DNA of 64,000 bases from Arthrobacter zhangbolii (GTDB lineage Bacteria; Actinomycetota; Actinomycetes; Actinomycetales; Micrococcaceae). The notes under the pieces are model-generated. The model worked only from the letters and a program-made list of their open reading frames with translations, searched no databases and was not told the DNA's origin. Positions 53,310 to 61,239 of the stretch are shown here, piece after piece. A program made the position numbers and the translations under genes. How positions within the stretch are numbered: position 1 is the stretch's first letter; every line of letters starts with the position of its first letter. The stretch spans positions 2,852,001 through 2,916,000 of the forward strand of contig NZ_CP094984.1 of NCBI RefSeq assembly GCF_022869865.1, read 5' to 3'.

Positions 53310-53315
53310 AGTCAA
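53310..53315 (-). promoter_or_regulatory. Candidate -35 box of the ceb operon
   Basis: TTGACT on the minus strand (5 of 6 to TTGACA) lies between the two operators. A weak -10 candidate, CAGCAT, occupies 53287-53292 with 17-nt spacing. This would put the promoter between the two CebR sites. Confidence 0.5.
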
Positions 53316-53316
53316 G

Positions 53317-53330
53317 TGGGAGCGCTCCCA
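53317..53330. promoter_or_regulatory. CebR/CelR-type operator 2 (upstream site)
   Basis: A second perfect TGGGAGCGCTCCCA palindrome, centred 58 bp from the first and directly upstream of the TTGACT box. Two sites flanking the promoter would allow looping or cooperative repression. Confidence 0.9.
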
Positions 53331-53728
53331 TAACGACGGTCAAAAAAAGCGCATTGGTATACGTGCAGGTCAGACGGCATATTGGCGTCCAGCCTGTTAT
53401 CCAATCGTTACCGGCAAACACGCCGGAAGAGCGGTTGGCTGGCACTGGGGGCACCGACCATGACTGGAGAAGCGGGCGCCGGCCACGGTGCATCCAGAGG
53501 TATGCCGAACCTTGCGGCGGGGGTGGGGTGGGGAGATACAGGGCGTTCCGGTCGGTGTCCAAGCGGGCCCGAAGGCGACGCTCCACGCAGCCAGGCAGGA
53601 AAAGGGCCCCGGGGACCACAACCGAGAACCTGCCTCGAGCCCGAGACCGATGAAGGCCCGCACCAAAAGGGCAGTGAGCCGGCCCGAATGGCAGCGAAAC
53701 CGGTAGGTGTGGAGGGAACCGGGCCGGG
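53331..53728. other. Intergenic stretch without a recognisable gene
   Basis: About 400 bp between the ceb operators and the heptanucleotide array. Several short open frames exist on both strands, but none has a ribosome site plus protein-like composition or recognisable motifs. The stretch 53517-53535 is G-rich (GGCGGGGGTGGGGTGGGG). Confidence 0.5.
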
Positions 53729-53847
53729 CTTCGGGCTTCGGGCTTCGGGCTTCAGGCTTCAGGCTTCAGGCTTCAGGCTTCAGGCTTCAGGCTTCAGGCT
53801 TCAGGCTTCAGGCTTCAGGCTTCAGGCTTCAGGCTTCAGGCTTCAGG
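53729..53847. repeat. Heptanucleotide tandem array (17 units)
   Basis: Three units of CTTCGGG are followed by fourteen of CTTCAGG without interruption, 119 bp in all. It ends 1 nt before the dedA-type gene stop codon (53849-53851, minus strand), so it is entirely in the 3' flank of that gene. Because 7 is not a multiple of 3, all frames read FRLQASG-like peptides, which are not real proteins. Confidence 0.95.
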
Positions 53848-53848
53848 C

Positions 53849-54841
53849 TCAGTCTGCCGAACCGGCGCCTTCGACCTTCGGTTTGGGCCCGGCGAACCGG
53901 CGGCCATCAGTGGCCGCTGCATGCCGGGCCGGACGCCCTGCGGACTCTCCTGCGGATCCTGCAGAACCGGCGGACCCGCGCACGGCCTGACCGGAAGCAG
54001 TAGTGGGAGCGGAGGTTTCGGCTGCGTTGAGAGCGGTGGGAGCGGCAGCATCAGGTGCCTGTCCGCTACCGGCAGCGGACCCGGCGGGAGCGACCGACTC
54101 GGCGGGAGCGACGGACCCGGCGGGCTCGCCGTCGTCCTTGGTGGCGGCCTTATGGGACTGGCGCAGCACCTCGAACACGATCGGGATCACGGAGAGCACC
54201 ACTACGCCCACGAAGATCAGATCCAGGTTTTCCCGGACAAAGGGCACGCGGTCCCCCAGTACGTACCCGAGCATGGTGACTCCCACGCCCCAGAGGAAGG
54301 CACCAATGACGTTGAATGCCACGAAGGTGCGGTAGTTCATCCGCGCGACACCAGCCACCACCGGGGTGAACGTACGCACCACGGGCACAAAGCGGGCCAG
54401 GATCACGGCCTTGCCGCCGTGCCGCTCGAAGAACACCTCCGCACGGCGGACGTTCTCCTGTTTAAACAGCCTGCTGTTGGGGCGTTTGAAAATGGCCGGG
54501 CCGGTCTTTTTGCCGATGTAATAGCCGGTCTGGTCGCCCACGAAGGCACTGATGAAAATCAGCAGGGCGAGCAGCCACACGTTGATGTTGATGGTGCCGG
54601 TGGCCACCAGCAATCCGGCCGTGAACAGCAGGGAATCACCGGGCAGGAAAAAGCCAATGAGGAGCCCGGTTTCGGCGAATACGATGCCGCAGACCAGCAG
54701 CACCACCCACGGACCAAGCGCAGGATCAGCCAGGAAAACCTGCGGATCCAGCCACTCCGGGAGGAGGGAAGAAGTGGGAGGCCGCACGGGACCGAAGGCG
54801 GCTGCGGCCGCAGAAAGAATCACTTCCTCAGGGTACGCCAT
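53849..54841 (-). CDS. DedA-family membrane protein with long C-terminal tail
   Basis: The protein has 330 residues. The DedA/SNARE-associated (VTT) core covers about residues 40-220: ETGLLIGFFLPGDSLLFTAGLLVA, FVGDQTGYYIGKKTGPAIF, FFERHGGKAVILARFVPVVRTFTPVVAGVARMNYRTF and NVIGAFLWG. The F-PG-R motif segments thought to be catalytic for lipid transport are intact. The last 100 residues are an Ala/Pro/Ser-rich hydrophilic tail, unusual for the family. DedA proteins are linked to lipid carrier flipping. A heptanucleotide array follows the stop. Confidence 0.9.
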   Translation of the reverse strand: MAYPEEVILSAAAAAFGPVRPPTSSLLPEWLDPQVFLADPALGPWVVLLVCGIVFAETGLLIGFFLPGDSLLFTAGLLVATGTININVWLLALLIFISAFVGDQTGYYIGKKTGPAIFKRPNSRLFKQENVRRAEVFFERHGGKAVILARFVPVVRTFTPVVAGVARMNYRTFVAFNVIGAFLWGVGVTMLGYVLGDRVPFVRENLDLIFVGVVVLSVIPIVFEVLRQSHKAATKDDGEPAGSVAPAESVAPAGSAAGSGQAPDAAAPTALNAAETSAPTTASGQAVRGSAGSAGSAGESAGRPARHAAATDGRRFAGPKPKVEGAGSAD

Positions 54842-55094
54842 GCCCCGCGGCGTCCTCTGGGAAATCCTGTATCTCCTCCGGGCTTCCCCTGCCTGGTCTT
54901 GACCTGCCTGTTCCGTGCCCGGGCATGAGGGCTGAGCGTGAGCCTGCGGGCCGCTGCTGCGGCATCGGGATGTCCCCGGCGGGGTTGCGGTCCGGTGTCA
55001 CGGGGATCCGCTGACCATAAGCACTGTGGGACACTGCACAGGAACCGGGCACCGCGTAGCGGGGAAGCGGGTGCGGACGTGGGAAAATGGCGCC

Positions 55095-55727
55095 ATGCCA
55101 GATGCCGACGCCACTCCCCCTGCCGCAGCGCCCCGCCGGGGCCGCCCGGGATATGACCAGCAGACGGTGCTGAACATGGCGGTGGATGTGTTCAACCGGC
55201 ACGGCTACGAGGCCACGTCCATGGGGATCCTGGCCGAGAACCTGGGGCTGTCGAAGTCGGCGATCTACCATCATGTGCCATCCAAGGGCGATCTGCTCCG
55301 CCTGGCCCTGGACCATGCGCTGGATGGCTTGGAGGCGGTTCTGGATGATCCGCAGGCGTCCACGGGCGCCGCCGATGCACGGCTGGAATTCGTCCTGCGC
55401 GGCACCATCGAGGTGCTTACGCAGCGCCTGCCCTTCGTGACCCTGCTGCTGCGCCTGCGCGGCAACACGGAAATTGAACGCAATGCCCTGACCCGCCGCC
55501 GCGAGTTCGACCACCGTGTGGCCGATCTGGTGGACGCGGCCCGGCGCGAAGGCTCAGTGCGCCGCGACATTGACCCGCGCACCACCACCCGGCTGCTCTT
55601 CGGCACCATCAACTCGATTGTGGAATGGTACCGGCCCGGCGGCCCGCTGCCCGCGGACAAGCTGGCGGACAACATCATCACCATGGTCTTTGACGGACTG
55701 CATACCCGCGGGACTTCCGGCTCATGA
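55095..55727 (+). CDS. paaR: TetR-family regulator, candidate PaaR
   Basis: The protein has 210 residues from ATG 55095; the frame extends to GTG 55026 but lacks TetR-like sequence there. The HTH is VDVFNRHGYEATSMGILAENLGLSKSAIYHHVPSKGDLL, typical of TetR proteins. The C-terminal part (LEFVLRGTIEVLTQRLPFVTLLLRLRGN) is of the type seen in phenylacetate and acyl-CoA regulators. It converges on paaZ, and matching TetR-sized motifs precede both paaA and paaZ. The regulatory role is inferred. Confidence 0.75.
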   Translation: MPDADATPPAAAPRRGRPGYDQQTVLNMAVDVFNRHGYEATSMGILAENLGLSKSAIYHHVPSKGDLLRLALDHALDGLEAVLDDPQASTGAADARLEFVLRGTIEVLTQRLPFVTLLLRLRGNTEIERNALTRRREFDHRVADLVDAARREGSVRRDIDPRTTTRLLFGTINSIVEWYRPGGPLPADKLADNIITMVFDGLHTRGTSGS

Positions 55728-55864
55728 GACACCGGCGCCGCTGGCTGTGGGCCGTAGTGGCAGTCGCCAGCGTCGCCCTGGCCGCTTACGGCGTGGTGTG
55801 GGTCAGCGACGTGCTGAGCCCGGAAACGGCCTGCGGCTGGGTGGTACGTGCCGGAGACTGCTAG
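55724..55864 (+). CDS. 46-residue single-pass membrane protein
   Basis: The ATG overlaps the stop of the TetR gene as ATGA, giving translational coupling. The peptide begins MRHRRRWLWAVVAVASVALA: a basic head, one hydrophobic helix, then DVLSPETACGWVVRAGDC with two cysteines. The Arg-rich start and helix suggest an inner-membrane protein or a signal anchor. It ends 1 nt before the opposing paaZ stop. No family recognised. Confidence 0.5.
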   Translation: MRHRRRWLWAVVAVASVALAAYGVVWVSDVLSPETACGWVVRAGDC

Positions 55865-55865
55865 G

Positions 55866-57938
55866 TCACTTCTCCACCAGCGTCAGGACGTCATAGGTGG
55901 CGACCAGCTCGTCGTTCCGGTTGGTGATCACGGCGTCCCAAGCCACTTCGCCGTACTCGTCGGTTTCCCGGGGCGTGATCTTCTTGGCAGTCAGAGTGAC
56001 CCGGATGGCATCCCCGGCAGCCACCGGCGTGATGAACCGCAGGTTCTCCAGCCCGTAGTTGGCCAGCACCGGCCCCGGCGCCGGATCCACGAACAGCCCG
56101 GCAGCCCAGGAGAGCAGCAGGTAGCCGTGCGCCACGATGCCGGGGAAAAACGGATTGGCCTCAGCTGCAGCGGAGTCGGTATGCGCATAGAAGGTGTCGC
56201 CCGTGGTTTCCGCAAACGCGGCAATATCCTCCAGAGTGACGGTCCGCAGGTCCGAGCGCACCGCATCGCCGACCCGCAGTTCACTGAGCGGCTTGCGGAA
56301 CGGATGTCCGGCGTCGAACCGCCGGTCTGCGCCGGAGTGCCAGATCCCGGTGAGGGCGGTGAGCATGTTGGGTGAGCCCTGCACGGCTGTGCGCTGCATG
56401 TAGTGCAGCACCGCCCGGATGCCGCCGAGCTCTTCTCCCCCGCCGGCACGTCCGGGACCCCCGTGGACCAGGTGCGGCACGGGTGATCCGTGGCCGGTGG
56501 AACTCGCGGCGTCCTCCCGGTTGAGGATGAGCACCCGGCCGTGGTGGCCGGCAATGCCGGTGAGCACCTCGGCCGCCACGGCCGGGTCATTGGTGCACAC
56601 CGTTGCCACCAGCGATCCGCCGCCGCGGGCTGCCAGCCGCACGGCGTCGGCCACGCTGTCATATCCCACTACCGAGGCGACGGGTCCGAACGCCTCGACC
56701 GTGTGCAACGCATCCGCGTCGGCATCGGGCCAGGTCAGCAGCATCGGTGCCATAAATGCCCCGTCCGGCGCGGGACCGGTACGGCCGTCCGCGAGTACGA
56801 CGTCGGGCGCGTCCAGCGTACCCAGCGCCAGTTCACCGCCGGCCTCCAGCAGGGAACGTACGGCGGCGCGGACCGCCTCCAGCTGCTCCAGGGAAGCCAG
56901 CGCACCCATGGTCACCTCTGCAGCGCGCGGATCACCCAGCACCACGCGCTGCCGGATGCGCTCCGCGGCGGCGGCAACGACGTCGTCCACCAGGGCACGG
57001 GGCACCAGTGCGCGGCGGATGCTGGTGCACTTCTGCCCTGCTTTGACGGTCACTTCGGTCACCAGCGACTTGATGTAGGCCTCGAACTCCGGAGTTCCGG
57101 GAACGGCATCCGGGCCCAGGATCGCCGCGTTGAGGGAATCCGTCTCCGCCGTGAAGCGAACTCCGCCCACCGCGACGTTCGGGTGGGCGCGCAGCGTGTC
57201 CGCAGTGGACGCCGAGCCGGTAAAGGAAACCATGTCGCGGTAGTCCAAGTGGTCCAGCAGGTCCCGCGCGGAACCGGAAATCAGCTGCAGCGATCCGGCG
57301 GGCAGGATGCCGGACTCCATGATCAGGCGCACGACAGCGGCGGCGAGGTACCCGGTGGGAGTGGCCGGCTTGGCGATGGTGGGGACGCCGGCGAGGAATG
57401 CCGGGGCAAGCTTTTCCAACATGCCCCAGACCGGGAAGTTGAAGGCGTTGATCTGCACGGCCGCCCCGGGGCGCCGGGTGTAGAGGTGCTCCCCGAGGAA
57501 GGATCCGTCCCTGGACAGTGTTTCCACGGCGCCGTCGGTGATGACCGTGGCATTGGGCAGCTCGCGCCGCCCCTTGGACCCGTAGGCAAACAGCACGCCG
57601 ATCCCGCCGTCAATATCCACCAGCGAATCCCTGCGCGTGGCACCGGAGCGCGCGGACACCTCATAGAGCTCCTCCCGGTGTCCATTGAGGAAGGTGGCAA
57701 GGTCCTTCAGCAGCAGGGCGCGCTGGTGGAAGGTGTACTTTCCCAGCTCGTCCTGGCCGGTGGTCCGGGCATGCTCGACGGCAGCGGCCGTATCCAGTCC
57801 GTCACTGCTGACGAGGGCAAGCAGCTCCCCGGTGCTGGCATCCCGCACCCCGGTGCCGGGGACGGCGCCGCCAGGTGTCCACCAGGCGTCTCGGACATAG
57901 CTGGGCACGTACTCGACGTCGAGGGCCGTTGCCGTCAT
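55866..57938 (-). CDS. paaZ: Bifunctional oxepin-CoA hydrolase / 3-oxo-5,6-dehydrosuberyl-CoA semialdehyde dehydrogenase
   Basis: The protein has 690 residues from ATG 57938 (AAAGG 7 nt upstream). Residues about 1-520 are an aldehyde dehydrogenase with Glu265 (TAETDSLN) and catalytic Cys304 (KAGQKCTS). Residues about 540-690 are a MaoC-type (R)-hydratase (AETTGDTFYAHTD, then PGIVAHGYLLLSWAAGLF). It opens the oxepin ring and oxidises the aldehyde in the phenylacetate pathway. It is 12 kb from the paaABCDE operon and shares its upstream motif. Confidence 0.95.
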   Translation of the reverse strand: MTATALDVEYVPSYVRDAWWTPGGAVPGTGVRDASTGELLALVSSDGLDTAAAVEHARTTGQDELGKYTFHQRALLLKDLATFLNGHREELYEVSARSGATRRDSLVDIDGGIGVLFAYGSKGRRELPNATVITDGAVETLSRDGSFLGEHLYTRRPGAAVQINAFNFPVWGMLEKLAPAFLAGVPTIAKPATPTGYLAAAVVRLIMESGILPAGSLQLISGSARDLLDHLDYRDMVSFTGSASTADTLRAHPNVAVGGVRFTAETDSLNAAILGPDAVPGTPEFEAYIKSLVTEVTVKAGQKCTSIRRALVPRALVDDVVAAAAERIRQRVVLGDPRAAEVTMGALASLEQLEAVRAAVRSLLEAGGELALGTLDAPDVVLADGRTGPAPDGAFMAPMLLTWPDADADALHTVEAFGPVASVVGYDSVADAVRLAARGGGSLVATVCTNDPAVAAEVLTGIAGHHGRVLILNREDAASSTGHGSPVPHLVHGGPGRAGGGEELGGIRAVLHYMQRTAVQGSPNMLTALTGIWHSGADRRFDAGHPFRKPLSELRVGDAVRSDLRTVTLEDIAAFAETTGDTFYAHTDSAAAEANPFFPGIVAHGYLLLSWAAGLFVDPAPGPVLANYGLENLRFITPVAAGDAIRVTLTAKKITPRETDEYGEVAWDAVITNRNDELVATYDVLTLVEK

Positions 57939-58001
57939 CTCGGAACCTTTCGCGGGGAACAGCGTTCCGGCGGCATTGCCGGGGCTGCACATCATGGATT
58001 A

Positions 58002-58019
58002 CTGAACAGGCGGTCGGTA
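58002..58019. promoter_or_regulatory. Candidate PaaR operator upstream of paaZ
   Basis: CTGAACAGGCGGTCGGTA, the reverse complement of TACCGACCGCCTGTTCAG, agrees at 15 of 18 positions with the site upstream of paaA. It begins 64 nt upstream of the paaZ start codon and is followed by TATAT on the plus strand. The rest of the 288-bp gap to the SGNH gene holds nothing else recognised. Confidence 0.65.
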
Positions 58020-58226
58020 TATCGCCAGCGTAGCGCAGCGCGGCCGTCCCGGCACCGCCGCCGGTCACAGGAAGGGGTCCGGGGCAAACGGCAGGCGGAG
58101 CGGGAAGCTGCAGCAAAAACGCCCGCCCACAGGAAGGATGTGGGGTTTTGGATTGCTGCCGGGCCGGCAGTGCGACAGACTGCTCCCCTTGGTGTGACCG
58201 CCCCCCTGTCCCGAAGGAGCGCAAAG

Positions 58227-59273
58227 ATGAGCCCCGTCCAACACCCCTCCCGCCGAACATCACGTCGCGGAAGCCTTGCCGTCCTGGCCCTGGCTGTATC
58301 CGCCCTGCTGATCGGCGGTGTGGCGCCTGCCGCCGCAGACAGTCCGGCCCACCGCGGCGCGGGGAACGGCCATTCCCCCGAACACCGGGGCGGGCACGGC
58401 GCGGGCAACGGGCACGGCGGGGGCAACGGGCACGGCGGGGGCAACGGGCATGGCGGGGGCAACGGGCACGGCGGGGGCAACGGGCACGGCGGGGGCAACG
58501 GCTGGGGCCGAGACATCGATTATGTAGCCTTCGGGGATTCCTATGCCTCCGGGTTCGGTGGCGGTCCGCTGCTGGACGCCTGCGGGCGAACCGCACAGGG
58601 CTACCCCGCCCTGCTGGACGCCTTGAACCGGGTGGATCTGGAGACCGACGCCACCTGCGCCGGCGCCACTGCCCTGACTACCCCGCCGGATGCGCCGGCG
58701 GATCTCCCGGAACAGATCAGCGACGCCGCAGCCCGGGGCACGCTCAACGCCCGGACCGACGTCGTGACGGTAACCATCGGCGGAAACGACATCCGTTTCG
58801 GCACGGTGGTGGCCGCGTGTATCGGCCAGCAACTGCCGGCCACGTGTGCACCCGCCCTGGAACAGGCGAATACCTATGCATCGACGGTCCTTGCACCCCA
58901 GCTGGCAGCCCAGTTCGCACGGATCGCGGAGCTGGCACCACGGGCAACCCTGGTGGTCACGGGATACCCGTACCTCTTCGAAGCGGGCACGTCAGGACCG
59001 CTGAGCGCAGAGGCACAGACGCTGTTTAATGCCGGCACCGATGACCTGAACGCAGTGATTGCAGGGCAGGTTCCGGAAAGCGGCGTCTTTGTGGACGTGG
59101 TGGACGAGTTTGCCGGGCACGGCGTGGGAGCAGCGGATTCCTGGATCCGGCTCGAAGGCGGCCAGTTCGACCTTCACCCCAACGAAACGGGTTACCGGGA
59201 GGGTTATCTGGCAGCGATCCTCGCGGACGCCGGCAGCGAGTTCTCCGCCCCGGGATGCCGCGGCCGGCACTGA
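58227..59273 (+). CDS. Secreted SGNH/GDSL hydrolase with Gly/His/Asn repeat
   Basis: The protein has 348 residues from ATG 58227, with AAGGAG 7 nt upstream. The signal peptide ends in PAAAD (about residue 38). Then comes a NGHGGG repeat region (about 47-92) and the lipase domain: GDSYASG (block I Ser), IGGNDIRF (block III) and DLHPNETGY (Asp-His of block V). It resembles actinobacterial SGNH esterases acting on lipids or other esters outside the cell. The upstream frame is antisense of paaZ and was ignored. Confidence 0.9.
   Translation: MSPVQHPSRRTSRRGSLAVLALAVSALLIGGVAPAAADSPAHRGAGNGHSPEHRGGHGAGNGHGGGNGHGGGNGHGGGNGHGGGNGHGGGNGWGRDIDYVAFGDSYASGFGGGPLLDACGRTAQGYPALLDALNRVDLETDATCAGATALTTPPDAPADLPEQISDAAARGTLNARTDVVTVTIGGNDIRFGTVVAACIGQQLPATCAPALEQANTYASTVLAPQLAAQFARIAELAPRATLVVTGYPYLFEAGTSGPLSAEAQTLFNAGTDDLNAVIAGQVPESGVFVDVVDEFAGHGVGAADSWIRLEGGQFDLHPNETGYREGYLAAILADAGSEFSAPGCRGRH
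58407..58496 (+). repeat. 18-bp tandem repeat encoding NGHGGG
   Basis: Five copies of an 18-bp unit (AACGGGCACGGCGGGGGC; the third has CAT for CAC) at 58407, 58425, 58443, 58461 and 58479. They encode the Gly/His/Asn linker between the signal peptide and the SGNH domain. Confidence 0.9.
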
Positions 59274-59327
59274 ACCTGCGGACGGCCTGCCATCCTGCCC
59301 GTAGGAGGCAGGAGGCAGGGACACCGG

Positions 59328-59636
59328 TCAGGCGCCGTCGCCCTCCGGACCGGAAATAACCTCGCGCAGGAAGGCCACATGAGAGTCAAAGGCCGCCCTG
59401 CCTTTGACCGTCAGCTCCGCCCAGGTGTGGGTCCGTCCGGCCAGCCCGGGCCCCTTGCTCAGCTTGACGTACCCCGCCTGTTCGAGTTGCTTCAGGTGTT
59501 TACTCAGCGTGGGATCGCTGACTTCGAGGGTGTCCCGGAGCAGCGCAAATTCGGTGCTTCCCAGGCGTGACAGCAGTCCGCAGACCCGCAGCCGGACCGG
59601 GCCGTGCACTACCTCGTCAAAACGTGCCGCCGGCAT
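59328..59636 (-). CDS. Winged-helix transcriptional regulator (HTH_34/ArsR-like)
   Basis: This 102-residue protein is mostly one winged helix: VHGPVRLRVCGLLSRLGSTEFALLRDTLEVSDPTLSKHLKQLEQAGYVKLSKGPGLAGRTHTWAELTVKGRAAFDSHV. Its ATG overlaps the stop of the upstream membrane-protein gene (ATGA), so the two form a coupled pair. An ACTTTCC/GGAAAGT inverted repeat upstream of that gene is a candidate operator. Signal unknown. Confidence 0.85.
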   Translation of the reverse strand: MPAARFDEVVHGPVRLRVCGLLSRLGSTEFALLRDTLEVSDPTLSKHLKQLEQAGYVKLSKGPGLAGRTHTWAELTVKGRAAFDSHVAFLREVISGPEGDGA

Positions 59637-60091
59637 CAGGGCTGCCCGTGGATGGACCGGACCAGGGCCCGCTCCATCCGGAGTCCGAGCACCAGCGTGG
59701 CTGCAAAGGTCAGCAGGGCTGCCGCGAAGAGGAGGGCCATGGAGCCTCCTGACTTGGAGACAACCATGCCGATCCCTACTGCGAGCGCAGCACAGCCAAT
59801 GAATGTCAGGGCAACGCGCACGGACGCAGGGTAAGCCCACGGATCAGCCCGGGTTCCGGTGATCAGCGGACGCAGCATCCCCAGCAAAACCAGGGCAACT
59901 GCGGAAAGGGCGAACCCTGCGGATTCCCAGGGCCCCAGGCCGAAGGAGAGCACAAAGCCCGATATGCAGCAGGACTGGAGCAACACGTACCAGAACGGAG
60001 CTCCGGTGGACCCGCTGACTGCCGCCCCGTCGGCGTCCAGCGCCTCGAGGTGGTGCCTTGCGGTCTCCGGGGTGACATCTCGACTTTCCAT
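59636..60091 (-). CDS. Membrane protein coupled to winged-helix regulator
   Basis: The protein has 151 residues from ATG 60091; a longer frame to 60190 crosses the promoter and was not used. Residues 1-30 are hydrophilic (SRDVTPETARHHLEALDADG), then four hydrophobic helices follow, ending with a basic tail. Such membrane-protein plus winged-helix pairs are common in Actinobacteria and resemble small stress or lipid-state sensors, but no function is known. It is followed by the regulator with an ATGA overlap. Confidence 0.7.
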   Translation of the reverse strand: MESRDVTPETARHHLEALDADGAAVSGSTGAPFWYVLLQSCCISGFVLSFGLGPWESAGFALSAVALVLLGMLRPLITGTRADPWAYPASVRVALTFIGCAALAVGIGMVVSKSGGSMALLFAAALLTFAATLVLGLRMERALVRSIHGQP

Positions 60092-60105
60092 ATCGGCAAC
60101 TCTAG

Positions 60106-60124
60106 ACTTTCCAATCCGGAAAGT
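60106..60124. promoter_or_regulatory. Inverted repeat, candidate operator of the winged-helix unit
   Basis: ACTTTCC (60106-60112) and GGAAAGT (60118-60124) form a perfect 7-bp inverted repeat with a 5-nt spacer, 15 nt upstream of the start. On the minus strand a TATACT (60122-60127), a likely -10 box, overlaps it. A third ACTTTCC is found at 60083-60089, over the start codon. Confidence 0.55.
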
Positions 60125-60161
60125 ATAGGCCCCGGCGAAAATCCGCCAATCCCTCTCCCCG

Positions 60162-61229
60162 TCAGGCCCCGAGCACCTCTGCCAGATCAAACTTCACCGG
60201 CTCCTCCAACTGGTCGTACGTACAGGATTCCGGTGTGCGGTCGGGCCGCCAGCGCACAAACCGGGCCACGTGGCGGAACCGTTCACCCTCCATGTGGTCA
60301 TACTTCACCTCCACCACCCGCTCCGGGCGCAGCGGCACAAAGGAGAGGTCCTTCTTTCCGCTCCACCGGCTGCCTTCGGAGTTCCGCGGCGTCCGGGTGC
60401 CGCCCTCCTGCTCCTGTGCGGCCCAGGGATGGCCGTCCTCCTCAGCGACCAGGGGCTGCAGTTCCTCGAAGAGCTCCCGCCGCCGGTCCATGGAAAAGGC
60501 CCCTGCCACGCCCACGTTGGTGAGCACGCCGTCGTCGTTGTATATCCCCAGCAGCAGCGAACCGATCAGGTCCGGGCCGGATTTGTGTACCCGGTAGCCG
60601 GCCAGCACGCAGTCGGCTGTGCGTTCGTGCTTGAGCTTGGCCATGGTGCGCTTGTTCGGCGCGTAGGGCCCGTCCAGCGGTTTGGCCACCACCCCGTCCA
60701 GCCCCGCACCTTCGAAGCGCTCGAACCAGTCCCGGGCCAGCGCCGGATCGTCCGTAGCCGCTGTCACGGACACCGGAGCCTTTGCTGCCTTGAACGCCTG
60801 CACGAGTGCCTCGCGCCGTTCGGCGAACGGCTTGTCCGTGTAATCGGTATCCCCCAGGGACAGCAGATCGAACGCCACGAACCGGGCCGGCGTTTCTTCC
60901 GCGAGCAGTTTCACCCGGCTGGCCGCGGGATGGATACGCTGCTGCAGCAGTTCAAAGTCCAGCCGTTTGCCGTCCGGTGCCACCATGACAATTTCGCCGT
61001 CCACCACGCAGCGCTCCGGGAGGTTGGCTTTAAGGGCTTCCACGAGTTCGGGGAAATAGCGCGTCATGGGCTTTTCGTTCCGGGACCCGATTTCGACGTC
61101 GTCCCCGTCCCGGAAAATGATGGAACGGAACCCGTCCCACTTGGGCTCGTAAAGATAGTCCCCCTCAGGGAGGGAACTGACCGCTTTGGCCAGCATGGGC
61201 GCAATGGGAGGCATCACCGGAAGTTGCAT
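60162..61229 (-). CDS. ligC: ATP-dependent DNA ligase, LigC type
   Basis: The protein has 355 residues from ATG 61229; the frame open to 61331 lacks a ribosome site. The nucleotidyl-transferase motif I is YEPKWDGFR with the AMP-accepting lysine near residue 30, followed by RFVAFDLLSL (motif III), GLDGVVAKPLDGPYAPNKRTMAKLKHERTADCVLAGY (motifs IV and V) and an OB-fold domain. This matches LigC proteins of actinobacterial end-joining or base-excision repair. Ku and LigD are not in the window. Confidence 0.9.
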   Translation of the reverse strand: MQLPVMPPIAPMLAKAVSSLPEGDYLYEPKWDGFRSIIFRDGDDVEIGSRNEKPMTRYFPELVEALKANLPERCVVDGEIVMVAPDGKRLDFELLQQRIHPAASRVKLLAEETPARFVAFDLLSLGDTDYTDKPFAERREALVQAFKAAKAPVSVTAATDDPALARDWFERFEGAGLDGVVAKPLDGPYAPNKRTMAKLKHERTADCVLAGYRVHKSGPDLIGSLLLGIYNDDGVLTNVGVAGAFSMDRRRELFEELQPLVAEEDGHPWAAQEQEGGTRTPRNSEGSRWSGKKDLSFVPLRPERVVEVKYDHMEGERFRHVARFVRWRPDRTPESCTYDQLEEPVKFDLAEVLGA

Positions 61230-61239
61230 GAGCCCATTC

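Noticed and set aside
53729-53847. CRISPR array
   Set aside because: The 7-bp units are directly adjacent with no spacers, and no cas genes are present. The same applies to the 9-, 18- and 21-bp arrays.
53707-54003. Open frames encoding FRLQASG repeats
   Set aside because: Pure translation of the heptanucleotide array; all frames are open and there is no start with a ribosome site.
56490-58226. Plus-strand open frame extending the SGNH gene to 927 residues
   Set aside because: Antisense to paaZ. A good ribosome site and a signal peptide start at 58227.
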